Assembly (NCBI GenBank): GCA_028280415.1
Contig: JANQLV010000075.1
Location: 62,001-126,000 of the forward strand
Length of the DNA: 64,000 nt
From: Saprospiraceae bacterium
Lineage (GTDB): Bacteria; Bacteroidota; Bacteroidia; Chitinophagales; Saprospiraceae
Reading direction: 5' to 3'
Positions 36,100 to 45,738 of the stretch are shown here, piece after piece (the first letter of the stretch is position 1; each line of letters opens with the position of its first letter). A model generated the notes under the pieces. It did not search any database. It was not told the DNA's origin and saw only the letters and a program-made list of their open reading frames with translations. The translations under genes and the position numbers were made by a program.

Positions 36100-37011
36100 A
36101 TGTCTGTAAAAGTTGAAGGTCTGACAAAGCTCTATGGAACTCAAAAAGCCGTTAATAGTTTGAGTTTCGAAGCAAAAAAGGGGGAGGTATTAGGTTTTTT
36201 GGGCCCCAATGGGGCTGGAAAAACCACGACGATGAAGATGATTTCCTGTTTTGTTCCTCAGACTTTGGGAAAAGCTGTTGTGTGTGGTTTTGATACGAGT
36301 CAGGAGCCTTTGGAAGTTCGAAAAAGAATCGGATACCTGCCGGAGCATAACCCGCTTTATAAAGACATGTATATAAAGGAGTATTTATATTTTATTGCAG
36401 GTTTGCATAAGATTAAAAATAGGAAACAACGAATAGCAGAGATGATAGAAATGACTGGACTGGAGCGAGAGCAAAACAAGAAAATCAGTCAGATTTCTAA
36501 AGGATACAAGCAGAGGGTGGGTTTGGCACAGGCAATGATTCACGATCCGGAAGTTTTAATCCTGGACGAGCCGACTTCGGGCCTGGATCCCAATCAATTG
36601 GTAGAAATCAGAAGCCTGATCAAAAAACTTGGGGCCGAGAAAACCGTTATCTTTTCAACACACATCATGCAGGAAGTACAAGCTGTCTGTGATCGGGTCG
36701 TTATTATTAATAAAGGTAATCTGGTTGCTAATGATGATATTGATACCTTACAATCGAAGGTAAGGGGAGAGGCTTTGGTGGTCGTACAGTTTCTTGAAAA
36801 CACCAATAAAGAGCAATTGGCAAAGATTCCCCATGTCAAGCAGGTTAAGTCTCTGGGAGATAGACGCTGGTCACTTTCGGCAGACCTGGCCAATGATATC
36901 CGAAAGGATTTATTCAATTATGCAGTGAATCAAAAACTGACAATAATTGAACTTAAAAAAGAGGTTTCGAGTGTCGAGGATGTTTTCCAAAAATTAACAT
37001 CTGGTAAATAA
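36100..37011 (+). CDS. gldA: Gliding motility ABC transporter ATP-binding subunit GldA
   Basis: The protein has Walker A GPNGAGKTT (residues 35-43), the signature ISKGYKQRVGLAQAM in place of canonical LSGGQ, as in GldA proteins, and Walker B/D-loop LILDEPTSGLDPNQ near 152-165. The 303-residue length and the C-terminal extension after the ATPase match GldA. The ATG at 36100 (MSVKVEGLTKLYG) is preferred to an upstream GTG at 36067. GldA pairs with GldF and GldG to form an ABC transporter required for gliding in Flavobacterium. Here the partner is the GldF-GldG fusion two genes on. Its stop overlaps the next ATG (TAATG). Confidence 0.92.
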   Translation: MSVKVEGLTKLYGTQKAVNSLSFEAKKGEVLGFLGPNGAGKTTTMKMISCFVPQTLGKAVVCGFDTSQEPLEVRKRIGYLPEHNPLYKDMYIKEYLYFIAGLHKIKNRKQRIAEMIEMTGLEREQNKKISQISKGYKQRVGLAQAMIHDPEVLILDEPTSGLDPNQLVEIRSLIKKLGAEKTVIFSTHIMQEVQAVCDRVVIINKGNLVANDDIDTLQSKVRGEALVVVQFLENTNKEQLAKIPHVKQVKSLGDRRWSLSADLANDIRKDLFNYAVNQKLTIIELKKEVSSVEDVFQKLTSGK

Positions 37012-37682
37012 TGAAATTAGTTTTTCAAATCTTTTTTTTGTTCTGTCTTTTTCCTTATCTGACATTTGCGCAGAAGGATTCTGTTTTGCTGACCAAAAAT
37101 TTTGATTTTGAAGACGGTATTTTTCTGACTTTTGAAGCTTTTCGTAAAAATAAACCCGACTATAAATGGGAAGAGTTGCGCTCTAATCTGGTCGCTAATC
37201 CGCAAACTTTTATGGCTCAGGTAGAATTTCTGGAAGTGAAAGAGAATAATAAAATCATAGAAGTAGAAGATATCTGGGGACTTAGTTTGGGAGGAATGCC
37301 TTATATCCGCCTGGAAAAAGGGCTGGTCAAAAAGGCCTTGCCAACCTTTGCAGCTTTGAGGGTTCGTGGAAAAATTTGTTATTTTGAATACGAGGATTTC
37401 GATGAAGTTGAAGTCCCTATGCCTGTTTACAACCCCGTGACAGGTAAGCCCTATCGCTATGCAAAAGTGAACCGTCGGATCGATGTGATTTACGAATGGA
37501 TACTGGATTTTGAAACGGGAGAAACCTTGCCCTTGACTACGGAGAACCTGAAAAAATGGGTAAAGGATGATGCTCAACTCATCAAGGCCCTGGAGAGTCT
37601 GGGGGATGAGGCCCGGGAAAAGCTCTTTAAGTGTATTCTGATTTATGATGATCGACATAATGTGTACATTTATCAAGATTAA
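37011..37682 (+). CDS. Secreted protein of unknown function inside the gld cluster
   Basis: The 223-residue protein has a signal peptide (MKLVFQIFFLFCLFPYLTFAQ). The mature sequence DSVLLTKNFDFEDGIFLTFEAF and later PYRYAKVNRRIDVIYEWILDFETGE match no family I recognise. The start overlaps the gldA stop by one base (TAATG) and the gldFG gene follows 45 bp later. It is therefore almost certainly cotranscribed with the gliding transporter, and a periplasmic accessory role is a reasonable inference. Confidence 0.72.
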   Translation: MKLVFQIFFLFCLFPYLTFAQKDSVLLTKNFDFEDGIFLTFEAFRKNKPDYKWEELRSNLVANPQTFMAQVEFLEVKENNKIIEVEDIWGLSLGGMPYIRLEKGLVKKALPTFAALRVRGKICYFEYEDFDEVEVPMPVYNPVTGKPYRYAKVNRRIDVIYEWILDFETGETLPLTTENLKKWVKDDAQLIKALESLGDEAREKLFKCILIYDDRHNVYIYQD

Positions 37683-37727
37683 TTTTATCGAACAGGTCAT
37701 AGCTGATCCTGCAAAACGAATGACTTA

Positions 37728-40382
37728 ATGCTAAGCATTTACAGAAAAGAAATTAGTGCGTTTTTTAGTTCCCTGGTTGGATATATAGTGATCGGGATAT
37801 TCCTTTTGAGCCTGGGCTGGATTATGTGGATATATCCGGAAACAAGCATCCTCGAAAACGAGTTCGCAACGCTGGATCAACTTTTTATAGGCGCGCCGTT
37901 TATCTTTAGTTTTATTATCCCGGCATTGACAATGCGCTCTTTTGCTGAAGAGCATCAGATCGGGACGATTGAACTTTTGAATACCAAGCCTCTTTTGGAT
38001 ATTGAAATTATTCTGGGAAAGTTCCTGGCTTATATGACTCTGGTTTTATTAATGCTGATTCCCACCCTGATTTACTATTACAGCGTTTATCAGCTCGGTT
38101 CGCCGATTGGAAATATTGACTCGGGAGGCGTGATGGGGAGTTATATAGGGTTAATTTTTCTCGCGGGTGCTTTCGTTGCTATAGGACTCTTTTGTTCTTC
38201 GGTTACCCAAAACATTATAGTCTCTCTTATTGCCGGTATTTTTGCTTGCTCTTTTGTTTATTGGGGTTTTGATCTGATCAGTGAACTTCCGGAGTATTTT
38301 GGAAAAGGAGATGTTTTTATTCAAAAACTGGGAATTGACTTTCACTATAATGCAATGGGGAGAGGATTGCTCGATACCCGTGATATACTTTATTTCCTGG
38401 CGCTGATTGGAATTTTTCTTAGCCTGACCTTGATTTCATTCAATAGTGTAAAATGGTATGTTACCCGACTCCGGGAAGGAGATGAAAAATTACTGGCAAA
38501 TAATAAAGCAATTAAAAAATTAAAAAAGATCAGCGTACCGGAAGTACTGATTGCATTGGTTCCGGGTATAATTCTGTCTTTTATCCTGGGCTTGGGTATA
38601 ATTTCCGGTTTGATTTTGACGCTACTCCTGGAACTGATTAGCCTCGCTTTAATTTTTGCTTTCAAAGGACGGGGGACCATTACCTTTGATACCTTAATTC
38701 AGCCCCTGTTGACTATTCTTATCTTGGTTGCGGTTTCGGTATTAGGGAATTTCTTTTTTACAAAATTTGACCTGACCGATGATAAGCGCTTTACTTTGAC
38801 AGATCCATCTCTCGAAATTTTGAGGAATCTCGATGAATTGATGGATATTACGGTTTTATTGGATGGCGACTTACCTGCCAATTTTGCCCGGCTTCAACAG
38901 GCAACTAAAGAAATGCTGGATGATTTTCGATCCTATAATGATAATATCGAATACACTTTTGAGAACCCCACCGAAGGTTCGATTGATGATGTAAAAGGAA
39001 ATGTGGAAGCTTTGGGTAAGCGGGGAATTGAACCAGTTTCGATTCAAATCCCCGGTGTAGACAGCCGGGAGCTGAAATACATATATCCCTATGCTTTGAT
39101 CAATTACAAAGGTCGTTCTTCCAAAATTAATTTACTGGAAGCTTTCCAGCCGGGATTGTCCGAGCAGGCGGTACTGAGCAAGTCGGTTAACTTACTGGAA
39201 TTCAAGTTTATTAATTCCATGAGTAAACTGGGGATTTCTTCCCGAAAAGTAGTGACTTACACCGTAGGACATGATGAATTAACTCCCTTGCAGTTTGCCG
39301 ATTTACGAAAAACATTGAGTGAAACGTATACAATAGGAGGTTTGGATCTGGATAGTTTGATCGTTATTGATCAGCAGGTAGACCTTTTGATCGTTCCCAA
39401 ACCCCGTAAGGCACTGAATGAGAAAGATTTGTTTAAAATCGATCAGTATGTGATGAATGGAGGTAAGGTGATCTGGGCAATTGATGTAATGGATATGAGC
39501 CTTGATTCCCTGGCGCGTTATGGTGGAGCTCCTTATATCGCAAGTGAATTACCATCTGCCGAAGGCATTAATAACCTTTTATTCAAATATGGAATCCGGA
39601 TAAGGCCATCAAATTTTATTTTTGATGTAGAAACTACCCGTATTCCTTTGCAAACCGGAGTACAGGGGAATACACCAAAATTTGATCTTTTTAGCTGGTG
39701 GTATCATCCGATTATCTCTCCCCGCTCAACACACCCGGTAGTTAAGGGCCTGGATCGGATTAATATGTATTTCCCGACGGTGATTGATACTTCTATCGGG
39801 GTTCGGACCAATTTAAAAAAAGAAGTACTGTTGGCCTCTTCCAAAAACTCCAAGATAAGACCCAATACACATCGCTTTACTTTCGATGAGGTCAATGTTG
39901 ATCCGACAAAACTTGGTTTTGACAATGCTAATCAACCTTTGGCAGTTTTGCTCGAAGGCGTTTTTCCTTCTGCTTATCGCAACCGAGTGAGTGCTTCAAT
40001 GTCCAATACCTTAAAAGAAATAGGGATGGAGTTCAAGGAAGAAAGTGTGCCTAATAAAATGATTGTGATTACCGATGGAGATGTTATGAAAAACCTGGTC
40101 GATACCCGCAACAATCAGTATTCGCCTTTGGGTTTTAACAAATACGAAAAATACACCTTTGCCAATAAAGATTTTATGATTAATTGCATCGAGTATTTAC
40201 TGGATGAACAAGGCGTACTGGAATCTCGATCCAAGGAAATTAAACTCCGATTGTTAAATAAAGTAGATGCTCAAAAAGATAAAACTTATTGGCAAATTTT
40301 AAATTTGGGAGTACCACTACTGACACTATTGGTTTTTGGCCTGCTATTCACTTTTGTGAGAAAAAGAAAATACACTGCCTGA
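37728..40382 (+). CDS. gldG: GldF-GldG fusion protein (gliding ABC transporter permease / extracytoplasmic subunit)
   Basis: Residues 1-250 are a GldF-type ABC-2 permease with six membrane helices and the family blocks PALTMRSFAEEHQIGTIELL and DFHYNAMGRGLLDTRD. Two further helices (about 270-310) form a linker. From about 325 the protein is GldG: one helix, then FTKFDLTDDKRFTLTDPSLEIL and a large periplasmic ABC_transp_aux-like domain. A C-terminal helix (LLTLLVFGLLFTFV) and basic tail end it. In Flavobacterium these are two genes (about 240 and 560 residues). At 884 residues this gene holds both without a stop. It is encoded with gldA, which supplies the ATPase. Confidence 0.88.
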   Translation: MLSIYRKEISAFFSSLVGYIVIGIFLLSLGWIMWIYPETSILENEFATLDQLFIGAPFIFSFIIPALTMRSFAEEHQIGTIELLNTKPLLDIEIILGKFLAYMTLVLLMLIPTLIYYYSVYQLGSPIGNIDSGGVMGSYIGLIFLAGAFVAIGLFCSSVTQNIIVSLIAGIFACSFVYWGFDLISELPEYFGKGDVFIQKLGIDFHYNAMGRGLLDTRDILYFLALIGIFLSLTLISFNSVKWYVTRLREGDEKLLANNKAIKKLKKISVPEVLIALVPGIILSFILGLGIISGLILTLLLELISLALIFAFKGRGTITFDTLIQPLLTILILVAVSVLGNFFFTKFDLTDDKRFTLTDPSLEILRNLDELMDITVLLDGDLPANFARLQQATKEMLDDFRSYNDNIEYTFENPTEGSIDDVKGNVEALGKRGIEPVSIQIPGVDSRELKYIYPYALINYKGRSSKINLLEAFQPGLSEQAVLSKSVNLLEFKFINSMSKLGISSRKVVTYTVGHDELTPLQFADLRKTLSETYTIGGLDLDSLIVIDQQVDLLIVPKPRKALNEKDLFKIDQYVMNGGKVIWAIDVMDMSLDSLARYGGAPYIASELPSAEGINNLLFKYGIRIRPSNFIFDVETTRIPLQTGVQGNTPKFDLFSWWYHPIISPRSTHPVVKGLDRINMYFPTVIDTSIGVRTNLKKEVLLASSKNSKIRPNTHRFTFDEVNVDPTKLGFDNANQPLAVLLEGVFPSAYRNRVSASMSNTLKEIGMEFKEESVPNKMIVITDGDVMKNLVDTRNNQYSPLGFNKYEKYTFANKDFMINCIEYLLDEQGVLESRSKEIKLRLLNKVDAQKDKTYWQILNLGVPLLTLLVFGLLFTFVRKRKYTA

Positions 40383-40403
40383 TCGAGGATTAAATTTATT
40401 TTT

Positions 40404-41411
40404 ATGAAAAAGACAACGAGGATTTTATTGATTCTTTTTATTGTATTGGGCAGTGGTGCTGCCTGGTATTTTGCGACCAAACCGGGGCAAAAGAAAAGTA
40501 CCTACCTGACGGAGAATATGGAATTTGCTGTTGATCCGGAACAAGTATATAAAGTTTTCATGGCGGATCGGGACGGTTCCAAGACTACTTTAGTGCGTAA
40601 AGGAGAGGAATGGTTACTTGATGGTAAACACAAAACCCGTTCGACTTCAATTTTACTTTTGATGGAAGCTATCGGGAAGTTTGAGGTTAAGTATCGACCG
40701 GCCAAGGCCGCGTATGATCATATCACCAAGGATTTGGCGACTCACGGGGTCAAAGTCGAATTGTTCGATCAGGCGGATAAATTGCTCAAAAGTTATTATA
40801 TCGGAGGGGTGGATGAAGATGGTGAAGGGAATTTCATGATTTTGGAGGGCTCTAATGAACCTTTTGTCATGCACATTAGCAGTTTTGTAGGTGGATTGAG
40901 AACACGCTTTGCTATGACAGGAGATGAGTGGAGAGATCGATCCGTGTTTAGTGAAAATGCAGAAGATATTACTTCGGTTTCTATTGAATATCCGAAACAA
41001 AAAAATCAGTCATTTATAATGTCACTGGAAGATGGAGAATATAAAGTAGCTCCATTTTATAAAACTACCCCGATCATTACTAAAAAAGTTTCGAAGGGAA
41101 AGCCATTACAATTCCTGCAGGGCTTTAAATCGAAAATTGCTGAAAGCTTTCAAAATAGGTATACACATATAGATTATGCTAAAACACTAACGCCTTTTGC
41201 CATTATTACTTTAACCAAAAAAGACAATACCCAAAAAACAGTGCGTTTTATACCTTATGTGGATACCGACAAAGAGGGTAATATTATTCAACAAGATCCG
41301 AATGCCCCGGTTTTTAGAATGCATGCAGATTGTAGCTGGGGCGATTTCATGCTGGTTCAGCATCACGTTTTCGAAAATGTATTTTGGTCATACGAAAGTT
41401 TTTATGATTGA
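40404..41411 (+). CDS. DUF4340-like membrane-anchored protein
   Basis: The 335-residue protein has an N-terminal signal-anchor (ILLILFIVLGSGAAWYFAT). A DUF4340-like region follows (FAVDPEQVYKVFMADRDGSKTTLVRKGEEWLL ... YYIGGVDEDGEGNFMIL). Proteins of this family are regularly encoded after ABC_transp_aux (GldG-like) proteins in many bacteria, as here, 21 bp downstream of gldFG. A role as a further periplasmic subunit of the same transporter is likely but unproven. Its stop overlaps the start of the nuclease gene (TGATG). Confidence 0.75.
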   Translation: MKKTTRILLILFIVLGSGAAWYFATKPGQKKSTYLTENMEFAVDPEQVYKVFMADRDGSKTTLVRKGEEWLLDGKHKTRSTSILLLMEAIGKFEVKYRPAKAAYDHITKDLATHGVKVELFDQADKLLKSYYIGGVDEDGEGNFMILEGSNEPFVMHISSFVGGLRTRFAMTGDEWRDRSVFSENAEDITSVSIEYPKQKNQSFIMSLEDGEYKVAPFYKTTPIITKKVSKGKPLQFLQGFKSKIAESFQNRYTHIDYAKTLTPFAIITLTKKDNTQKTVRFIPYVDTDKEGNIIQQDPNAPVFRMHADCSWGDFMLVQHHVFENVFWSYESFYD

Positions 41412-42694
41412 TGAAAAACTGGCTCTACTCCCTGATCTTTTTTTTATTGGGGCTTACATTCCTGCAAGCTACTTTGGTATCAGCTCCTGAATCTCGAACG
41501 GAAGAAAGCTTGACCTGTAGCAGTCAGGACTGGGGCTTTTTCGGTCATCGACGGATCAACCGGATGGCCGTATTTACACTACCGCCCGAGATGATGGTTT
41601 TTTATAAAAAAAATATAGAATTCATCACTGATCATGCGGTGGATCCTGATAAACGCCGCTATGCTACCAGGCACGAAGGCGTCAGACACTATATTGATAT
41701 CGACCAATGGGGAACCTATCCTTTTGATAATGTGCCCAGAAACTGGACCGATGCTTTATTGAAATATGCTGAATTGAATTACATAAATTCAAAGAGCGAT
41801 ACGATTGCGGTTCTTGACTTTAAACAGGAAATTAAAGAAGGAAAAACCATCAAAATAAATCCCGCTTTTCAACAGAAATATCAAACTGTACCGGAGATTG
41901 ATTATCAGCGGTACCGCAATTTTTTTTCCAATAATATCCTTTCACAATATTATGAGGATGAATGGCCAGTAGAATTAGATTCTTTGGAAAATTTACTGGG
42001 AAGAGACTTTGATGAAGGAGATGTCTTCGTTGTGGATAAGTTTTCAGAACACGGTATTTTACCCTACCATCTTTACGAGATGCAAAAACGGTTGACCAGA
42101 GCTTTTGAAAACAGGAATAGTGAACGAATTTTGCGCTTATCTACAGAATTTGGGCATTACATTGGCGATGCACATGTGCCGCTTCATACCACAACGAATT
42201 ATAATGGTCAATTAACCGATCAGGTAGGTATTCACGGATTTTGGGAAAGCCGTATTCCCGAATTATTTGCGGATAAAGAATTTGATTTTTTTGTTGGAAA
42301 AGCGGACTATATCGATCAACCCAAAGCGTATTTCTGGGATATTGTCTTGACCAGTCACCTCTATGTGGATAGCGTTCTGCTGATAGAAAAATCTTTGAGT
42401 AAAACTTTTCCGGAAGATCAGCAATATTGCTACGATGATCGGGGCGAGGCGACCATTCGAACCTATTGTAAAGCTTATGCGGCCGCTTTTAATAGACGTA
42501 TGGATGGAATGGTTGAAGCAAGAATGAGAGCTTCTATCAAGACCATTGGTAATGTCTGGTATACCGCCTGGGTCGATGCCGGACAACCGGATTTGAGTCA
42601 ATTCCTTGCCAAACCTGGAAAAAATAAAGAGGATGAAGCGCTCAATGCCGCTGTTAGGAAAGGGCAGATTAAAGGCCGGGAACACGGAAATTGA
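41411..42694 (+). CDS. S1/P1-nuclease-like zinc-dependent protein
   Basis: The 427-residue protein has a signal peptide (MKNWLYSLIFFLLGLTFLQATLV). The mature protein shows the signature of the S1/P1 nuclease / zinc-dependent phospholipase C fold. This comprises WGFFGHRRINRMAVFTLP near the N-terminus, a RHYIDID segment, and the metal-binding block FGHYIGDAHVPLHTTTNYNG with HGFWES. Several His and Asp ligands for a trinuclear zinc site are therefore present. Substrate may be single-stranded nucleic acid or phospholipid. The start ATG overlaps the upstream stop (TGATG); a TTG one codon earlier is the alternative. It is the last gene of the gldA cluster. Confidence 0.82.
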   Translation: MKNWLYSLIFFLLGLTFLQATLVSAPESRTEESLTCSSQDWGFFGHRRINRMAVFTLPPEMMVFYKKNIEFITDHAVDPDKRRYATRHEGVRHYIDIDQWGTYPFDNVPRNWTDALLKYAELNYINSKSDTIAVLDFKQEIKEGKTIKINPAFQQKYQTVPEIDYQRYRNFFSNNILSQYYEDEWPVELDSLENLLGRDFDEGDVFVVDKFSEHGILPYHLYEMQKRLTRAFENRNSERILRLSTEFGHYIGDAHVPLHTTTNYNGQLTDQVGIHGFWESRIPELFADKEFDFFVGKADYIDQPKAYFWDIVLTSHLYVDSVLLIEKSLSKTFPEDQQYCYDDRGEATIRTYCKAYAAAFNRRMDGMVEARMRASIKTIGNVWYTAWVDAGQPDLSQFLAKPGKNKEDEALNAAVRKGQIKGREHGN

Positions 42695-42750
42695 AGTTAT
42701 TATTTGCTTCATTAACCTGTAATCGACCTTTGACCTGCTGCCTGATCTGA

Positions 42751-43854
42751 TCACAACTCTTCGGGATAAGAAACCGGTAACTTTTGTTGACTTCTTATTT
42801 TTAAAAATTTCAAATGCGACAGGATTGCCCCGCCTAAAGTAGGTGTGCATTGGTAGGGCATATTGAATTCTGAACAGGTTTGGATAAGGATTGCAGTTAG
42901 CTTGGGATAATGGATATGGCAGATGTTGGGGAAAATGTGGTGTACCACATGATGATTGAACCCCCCGAATAGATGAGTAATCAACCAATTATTCGTCGCG
43001 AAATCTGAAGTGGTTACAATTTGATGCCTTACCCAAGATGAGGCCATCTCTCCTTTTTCATTAGGCTCGGGGTATACCGAATGCTCCCCTACATGTGCAG
43101 AAATCAGGGCAAGAGAAACAGTGTAACTTGCACAAAAATGGAAAATAAAAAAGCCTGATAAGATTTGCCCGAAGGAAAAAGGTAACAGATAATAGGGCAA
43201 TAATAACATTCTGCCAAAGAAAAAGCATTTGCCTAAAATTAGCTTTACATATTCCATTCGGGGATGCCGGTGTTTGGGTTTTCCACTAATATTGGTGTAG
43301 AAAAAATCTTTAAAATCCCTGAAACACAACCATACCAATGTATAAAAGGCATATAAAACCGGCATATACAAGTACTGAAACCGATGGAATTGCAGGAACG
43401 GGGCATTCGGAAATATCCTTACCAGATTGCTTTGTTTGATATCCCCATCCATGTCCGGGATATTTACATGAGGATGATGCGAATGAACATGCTTTAATTT
43501 CCATAAATAGCCACTGGTACCTAGAAAATCAAAAGCATAGAGCATGATTTGATTGACCCATTTTCGGGAAGAGAAAGTGGAATGGGCCGCATCATGGGCA
43601 ATATTCAGTGCCACAAAAATTGTAAGGATTCCCATTAAAGCATAAGCTGTATAAACCTGTAAAAGGTTTGCTGAAAAGAAAAGACTAATAAATGCACTTA
43701 GGTACATCAGCAGTAAAAGAGAAGCCTTGAAAAAAGATATAGTATTTCCCGTTTTTTTGATTTTGTGTTCTTCAAAGTATCGATTCACTTTTTTCCTTAG
43801 AGTCTTAAGGAATAGTTGATCTTTTTGGTCTTTTTTAAAAATTATTTTTTTCAT
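42751..43854 (-). CDS. Membrane fatty acid desaturase
   Basis: The protein has the three histidine boxes of acyl-lipid/acyl-CoA desaturases: HDAAH (residues 87-91), HVHSHH (122-127) and HHVVHH near 312, with membrane helices between them. The spacing and the last box (HHVVHHIFPNICHIHYPKL) place it in the FA_desaturase family that includes front-end type enzymes. The Gln/His substitution and lack of a cytochrome b5 domain leave its regiospecificity open. The ATG at 43854 (MKKIIFKKDQ) is preferred; an upstream start at 43932 would overlap the GNAT-like gene. Function is in membrane lipid composition. Confidence 0.88.
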   Translation of the reverse strand: MKKIIFKKDQKDQLFLKTLRKKVNRYFEEHKIKKTGNTISFFKASLLLLMYLSAFISLFFSANLLQVYTAYALMGILTIFVALNIAHDAAHSTFSSRKWVNQIMLYAFDFLGTSGYLWKLKHVHSHHPHVNIPDMDGDIKQSNLVRIFPNAPFLQFHRFQYLYMPVLYAFYTLVWLCFRDFKDFFYTNISGKPKHRHPRMEYVKLILGKCFFFGRMLLLPYYLLPFSFGQILSGFFIFHFCASYTVSLALISAHVGEHSVYPEPNEKGEMASSWVRHQIVTTSDFATNNWLITHLFGGFNHHVVHHIFPNICHIHYPKLTAILIQTCSEFNMPYQCTPTLGGAILSHLKFLKIRSQQKLPVSYPEEL

Positions 43855-43907
43855 GCTTTTAAAATTTTGATTTTTAAATGTGCTCAAAACCGGGAACAGC
43901 TGTAGTT

Positions 43908-44534
43908 TTATTTTGCCATTCTTCCAAACCATATTTTCAGATCTATTTTTTCATCTTTTTTAAAATCGTAAAACTGAAAGCCAACCCTTTGATACATGGT
44001 CAATAGACGCTCCTCGGTTGTTTCCATATAGATGGGTAAATCCGATTTTTGGATAAGTTGCTGGATGTGTTTTTTGGCTTCTACCAGTCCCTTGATACTT
44101 TTTTCATTTTTATTCTGAGCCAGAAACCAAACATACCAATAGTCACTATCTCCATTTTGATGAATAGCCTTTTGTCTGATTTTTCGAATTAATTTTTCTC
44201 TGCGATATACTTTGGGTAAGCGTCGGATACCGATCACAAAAAAAGCCATATATAAATAGTGTAAGCGATCGGAGAAAGTGGAATAAAGGTTACTTTTTTT
44301 ATAGTATAGTAAATAGGTAGAGCGATTAGAAGAAATGAAAATACCGTTCAACTTTTTAACCATAAAATAACAATAGGTAAGAATAGCCCTTAAACCCTCC
44401 TGGAATACAATATTGCGATTCCCAATTAAGGCCCTTGTTCTTTTATTATTTTGGAATGCCTCGCATAAATTGTCAATAACTTTTTGATCTTCGGGGGCGG
44501 CCCGAAGGAAATAATTTGATAATTGAAGTATCAT
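43908..44534 (-). CDS. GNAT-like N-acetyltransferase
   Basis: The 208-residue cytoplasmic protein has a C-terminal GNAT signature: YWYVWFLAQNKNEKSIKGLVEAKKH-type strand and helix, then LPIYMETTEERLLTMYQRVGFQFYD, where substrate/CoA-binding strand 5 ends in the typical YxRxGF. The N-terminal half is less conserved. It ends 53 bp before the desaturase start and is probably cotranscribed with it. The acyl acceptor is unknown, and a link to lipid or fatty-acyl modification is only suggested by the neighbour. Confidence 0.7.
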   Translation of the reverse strand: MILQLSNYFLRAAPEDQKVIDNLCEAFQNNKRTRALIGNRNIVFQEGLRAILTYCYFMVKKLNGIFISSNRSTYLLYYKKSNLYSTFSDRLHYLYMAFFVIGIRRLPKVYRREKLIRKIRQKAIHQNGDSDYWYVWFLAQNKNEKSIKGLVEAKKHIQQLIQKSDLPIYMETTEERLLTMYQRVGFQFYDFKKDEKIDLKIWFGRMAK

Positions 44535-44775
44535 AGCTTATAGTTTTAGCGCGCGCTTGGATTTTATTCTTTGAATCGGAAATAGTCAATTTTTTGTTCA
44601 ATCAAGGCGCTTTAATTGCAGAATAAAGTTGAGAAGTTTGAGAGGGCGGAAATTGGTGAATTTCAATATATACATATCTTTATTTATTGTATTTGAATAT
44701 GAAACTGTCTATTCCCGCGCTAAAAAAACAGGACTTCACAAACCAAGTTATCCTCCAATTATTTACTTTTGCGCC

Positions 44776-45738
44776 ATGACAAATAAAATACAGCTGGCAC
44801 TCAAAGGAATGGCTATGGGCATTGCAGAAGTGATCCCCGGAGTATCGGGTGGAACCATAGCTTTTATTACTGGCATATACGAAAAGCTCATCAACTCCAT
44901 CAAAGCTTTTGGTCCCGGATTGCTTGGGGTCTTTAAACAGGAAGGTTTTTTGGGCGTTTGGAAGGCGGTTAACGGAACATTTTTAGTCAGCCTTTTACTG
45001 GGTATGGCTGCGGGGGTAGTCATTGGAGTCCTGGGAGTAACCCATTTACTTGAGAATTATCCGCCCGCTGTTTGGGCATTCTTCTTTGGTTTGATTATCG
45101 CTTCGGCACTTTATGTAGGTAAGCAGGTAGAGCGTTGGGATTGGAAAAAAATACTTTTCCTGATAGCGGGAGCAATATTTGCCTACTGGATCACTATTCT
45201 TAGTCCCGCTTCGGGCTCAACAAATTTACTTTTTGTTTTTTTTTGTGGCATGATCGCCATATCCGCTTTGATTTTGCCGGGAATTTCGGGGAGTTTTATT
45301 TTATTAATGATGGGAATGTATACTTATATCGTTTCGGAAACCCTGAAAGAAGCGTTAAAGACCTTCGCCACGGATAAACTATTGACTTTAGCTGTATTTG
45401 CATTGGGCTGTATAACCGGTTTAGCGACGATATCTCGATTATTATCCTGGACATTCAAACGTTTTCGGGGAGCTACTTTGGCAATTTTAACGGGCTTTAT
45501 GCTGGGTTCTTTAAATAAAATTTGGCCCTGGCGTAATCCGGTTGAATGGCTTAGAGACGCTGCGGGGGCGGTTATTATGGAAGAGGGAAAACCCAAAAAG
45601 ATCCTCTTGGAGGAAAACGTATTTCCGGCGGGTTACGATGGCGAACCACTTACGTTTTGGGTTGTTTTAATGATGATATTGGGTTTTGCAATAGTTTTTT
45701 TATTTGAAAAAATCGATAAAAGCTCAAATCGTAGTTGA
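44776..45738 (+). CDS. DUF368 family undecaprenyl-phosphate translocase-like protein
   Basis: The ATG at 44776 gives the conserved start of the family, LALKGMAMGIAEVIPGVSGGTIAFITGIYEKLI. The upstream open stretch to 44629 begins with a non-ATG codon and looks non-coding. The protein of about 320 residues has roughly eight membrane segments. A second inverted-repeat-like block follows (FVFFCGMIAISALILPGISGSFILLMMG), typical of DUF368. DUF368 members have been linked to recycling of undecaprenyl phosphate across the membrane (PopT), complementing UppP. TGA/ATG spacing to aroE (stop and start adjacent) indicates an operon. Confidence 0.88.
   Translation: MTNKIQLALKGMAMGIAEVIPGVSGGTIAFITGIYEKLINSIKAFGPGLLGVFKQEGFLGVWKAVNGTFLVSLLLGMAAGVVIGVLGVTHLLENYPPAVWAFFFGLIIASALYVGKQVERWDWKKILFLIAGAIFAYWITILSPASGSTNLLFVFFCGMIAISALILPGISGSFILLMMGMYTYIVSETLKEALKTFATDKLLTLAVFALGCITGLATISRLLSWTFKRFRGATLAILTGFMLGSLNKIWPWRNPVEWLRDAAGAVIMEEGKPKKILLEENVFPAGYDGEPLTFWVVLMMILGFAIVFLFEKIDKSSNRS

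Noticed and set aside
43600-43622. TGGCAC...TTGC on the minus strand within the desaturase gene
   Set aside because: GG-N11-GC spacing is off by one base and it lies inside a coding region at the histidine box.
44764-44771. TACTTTTG just before the DUF368 start as a promoter
   Set aside because: It would place the transcript start almost at the ATG (leaderless) and no -33 element is present; coincidence cannot be excluded, so it was not listed.
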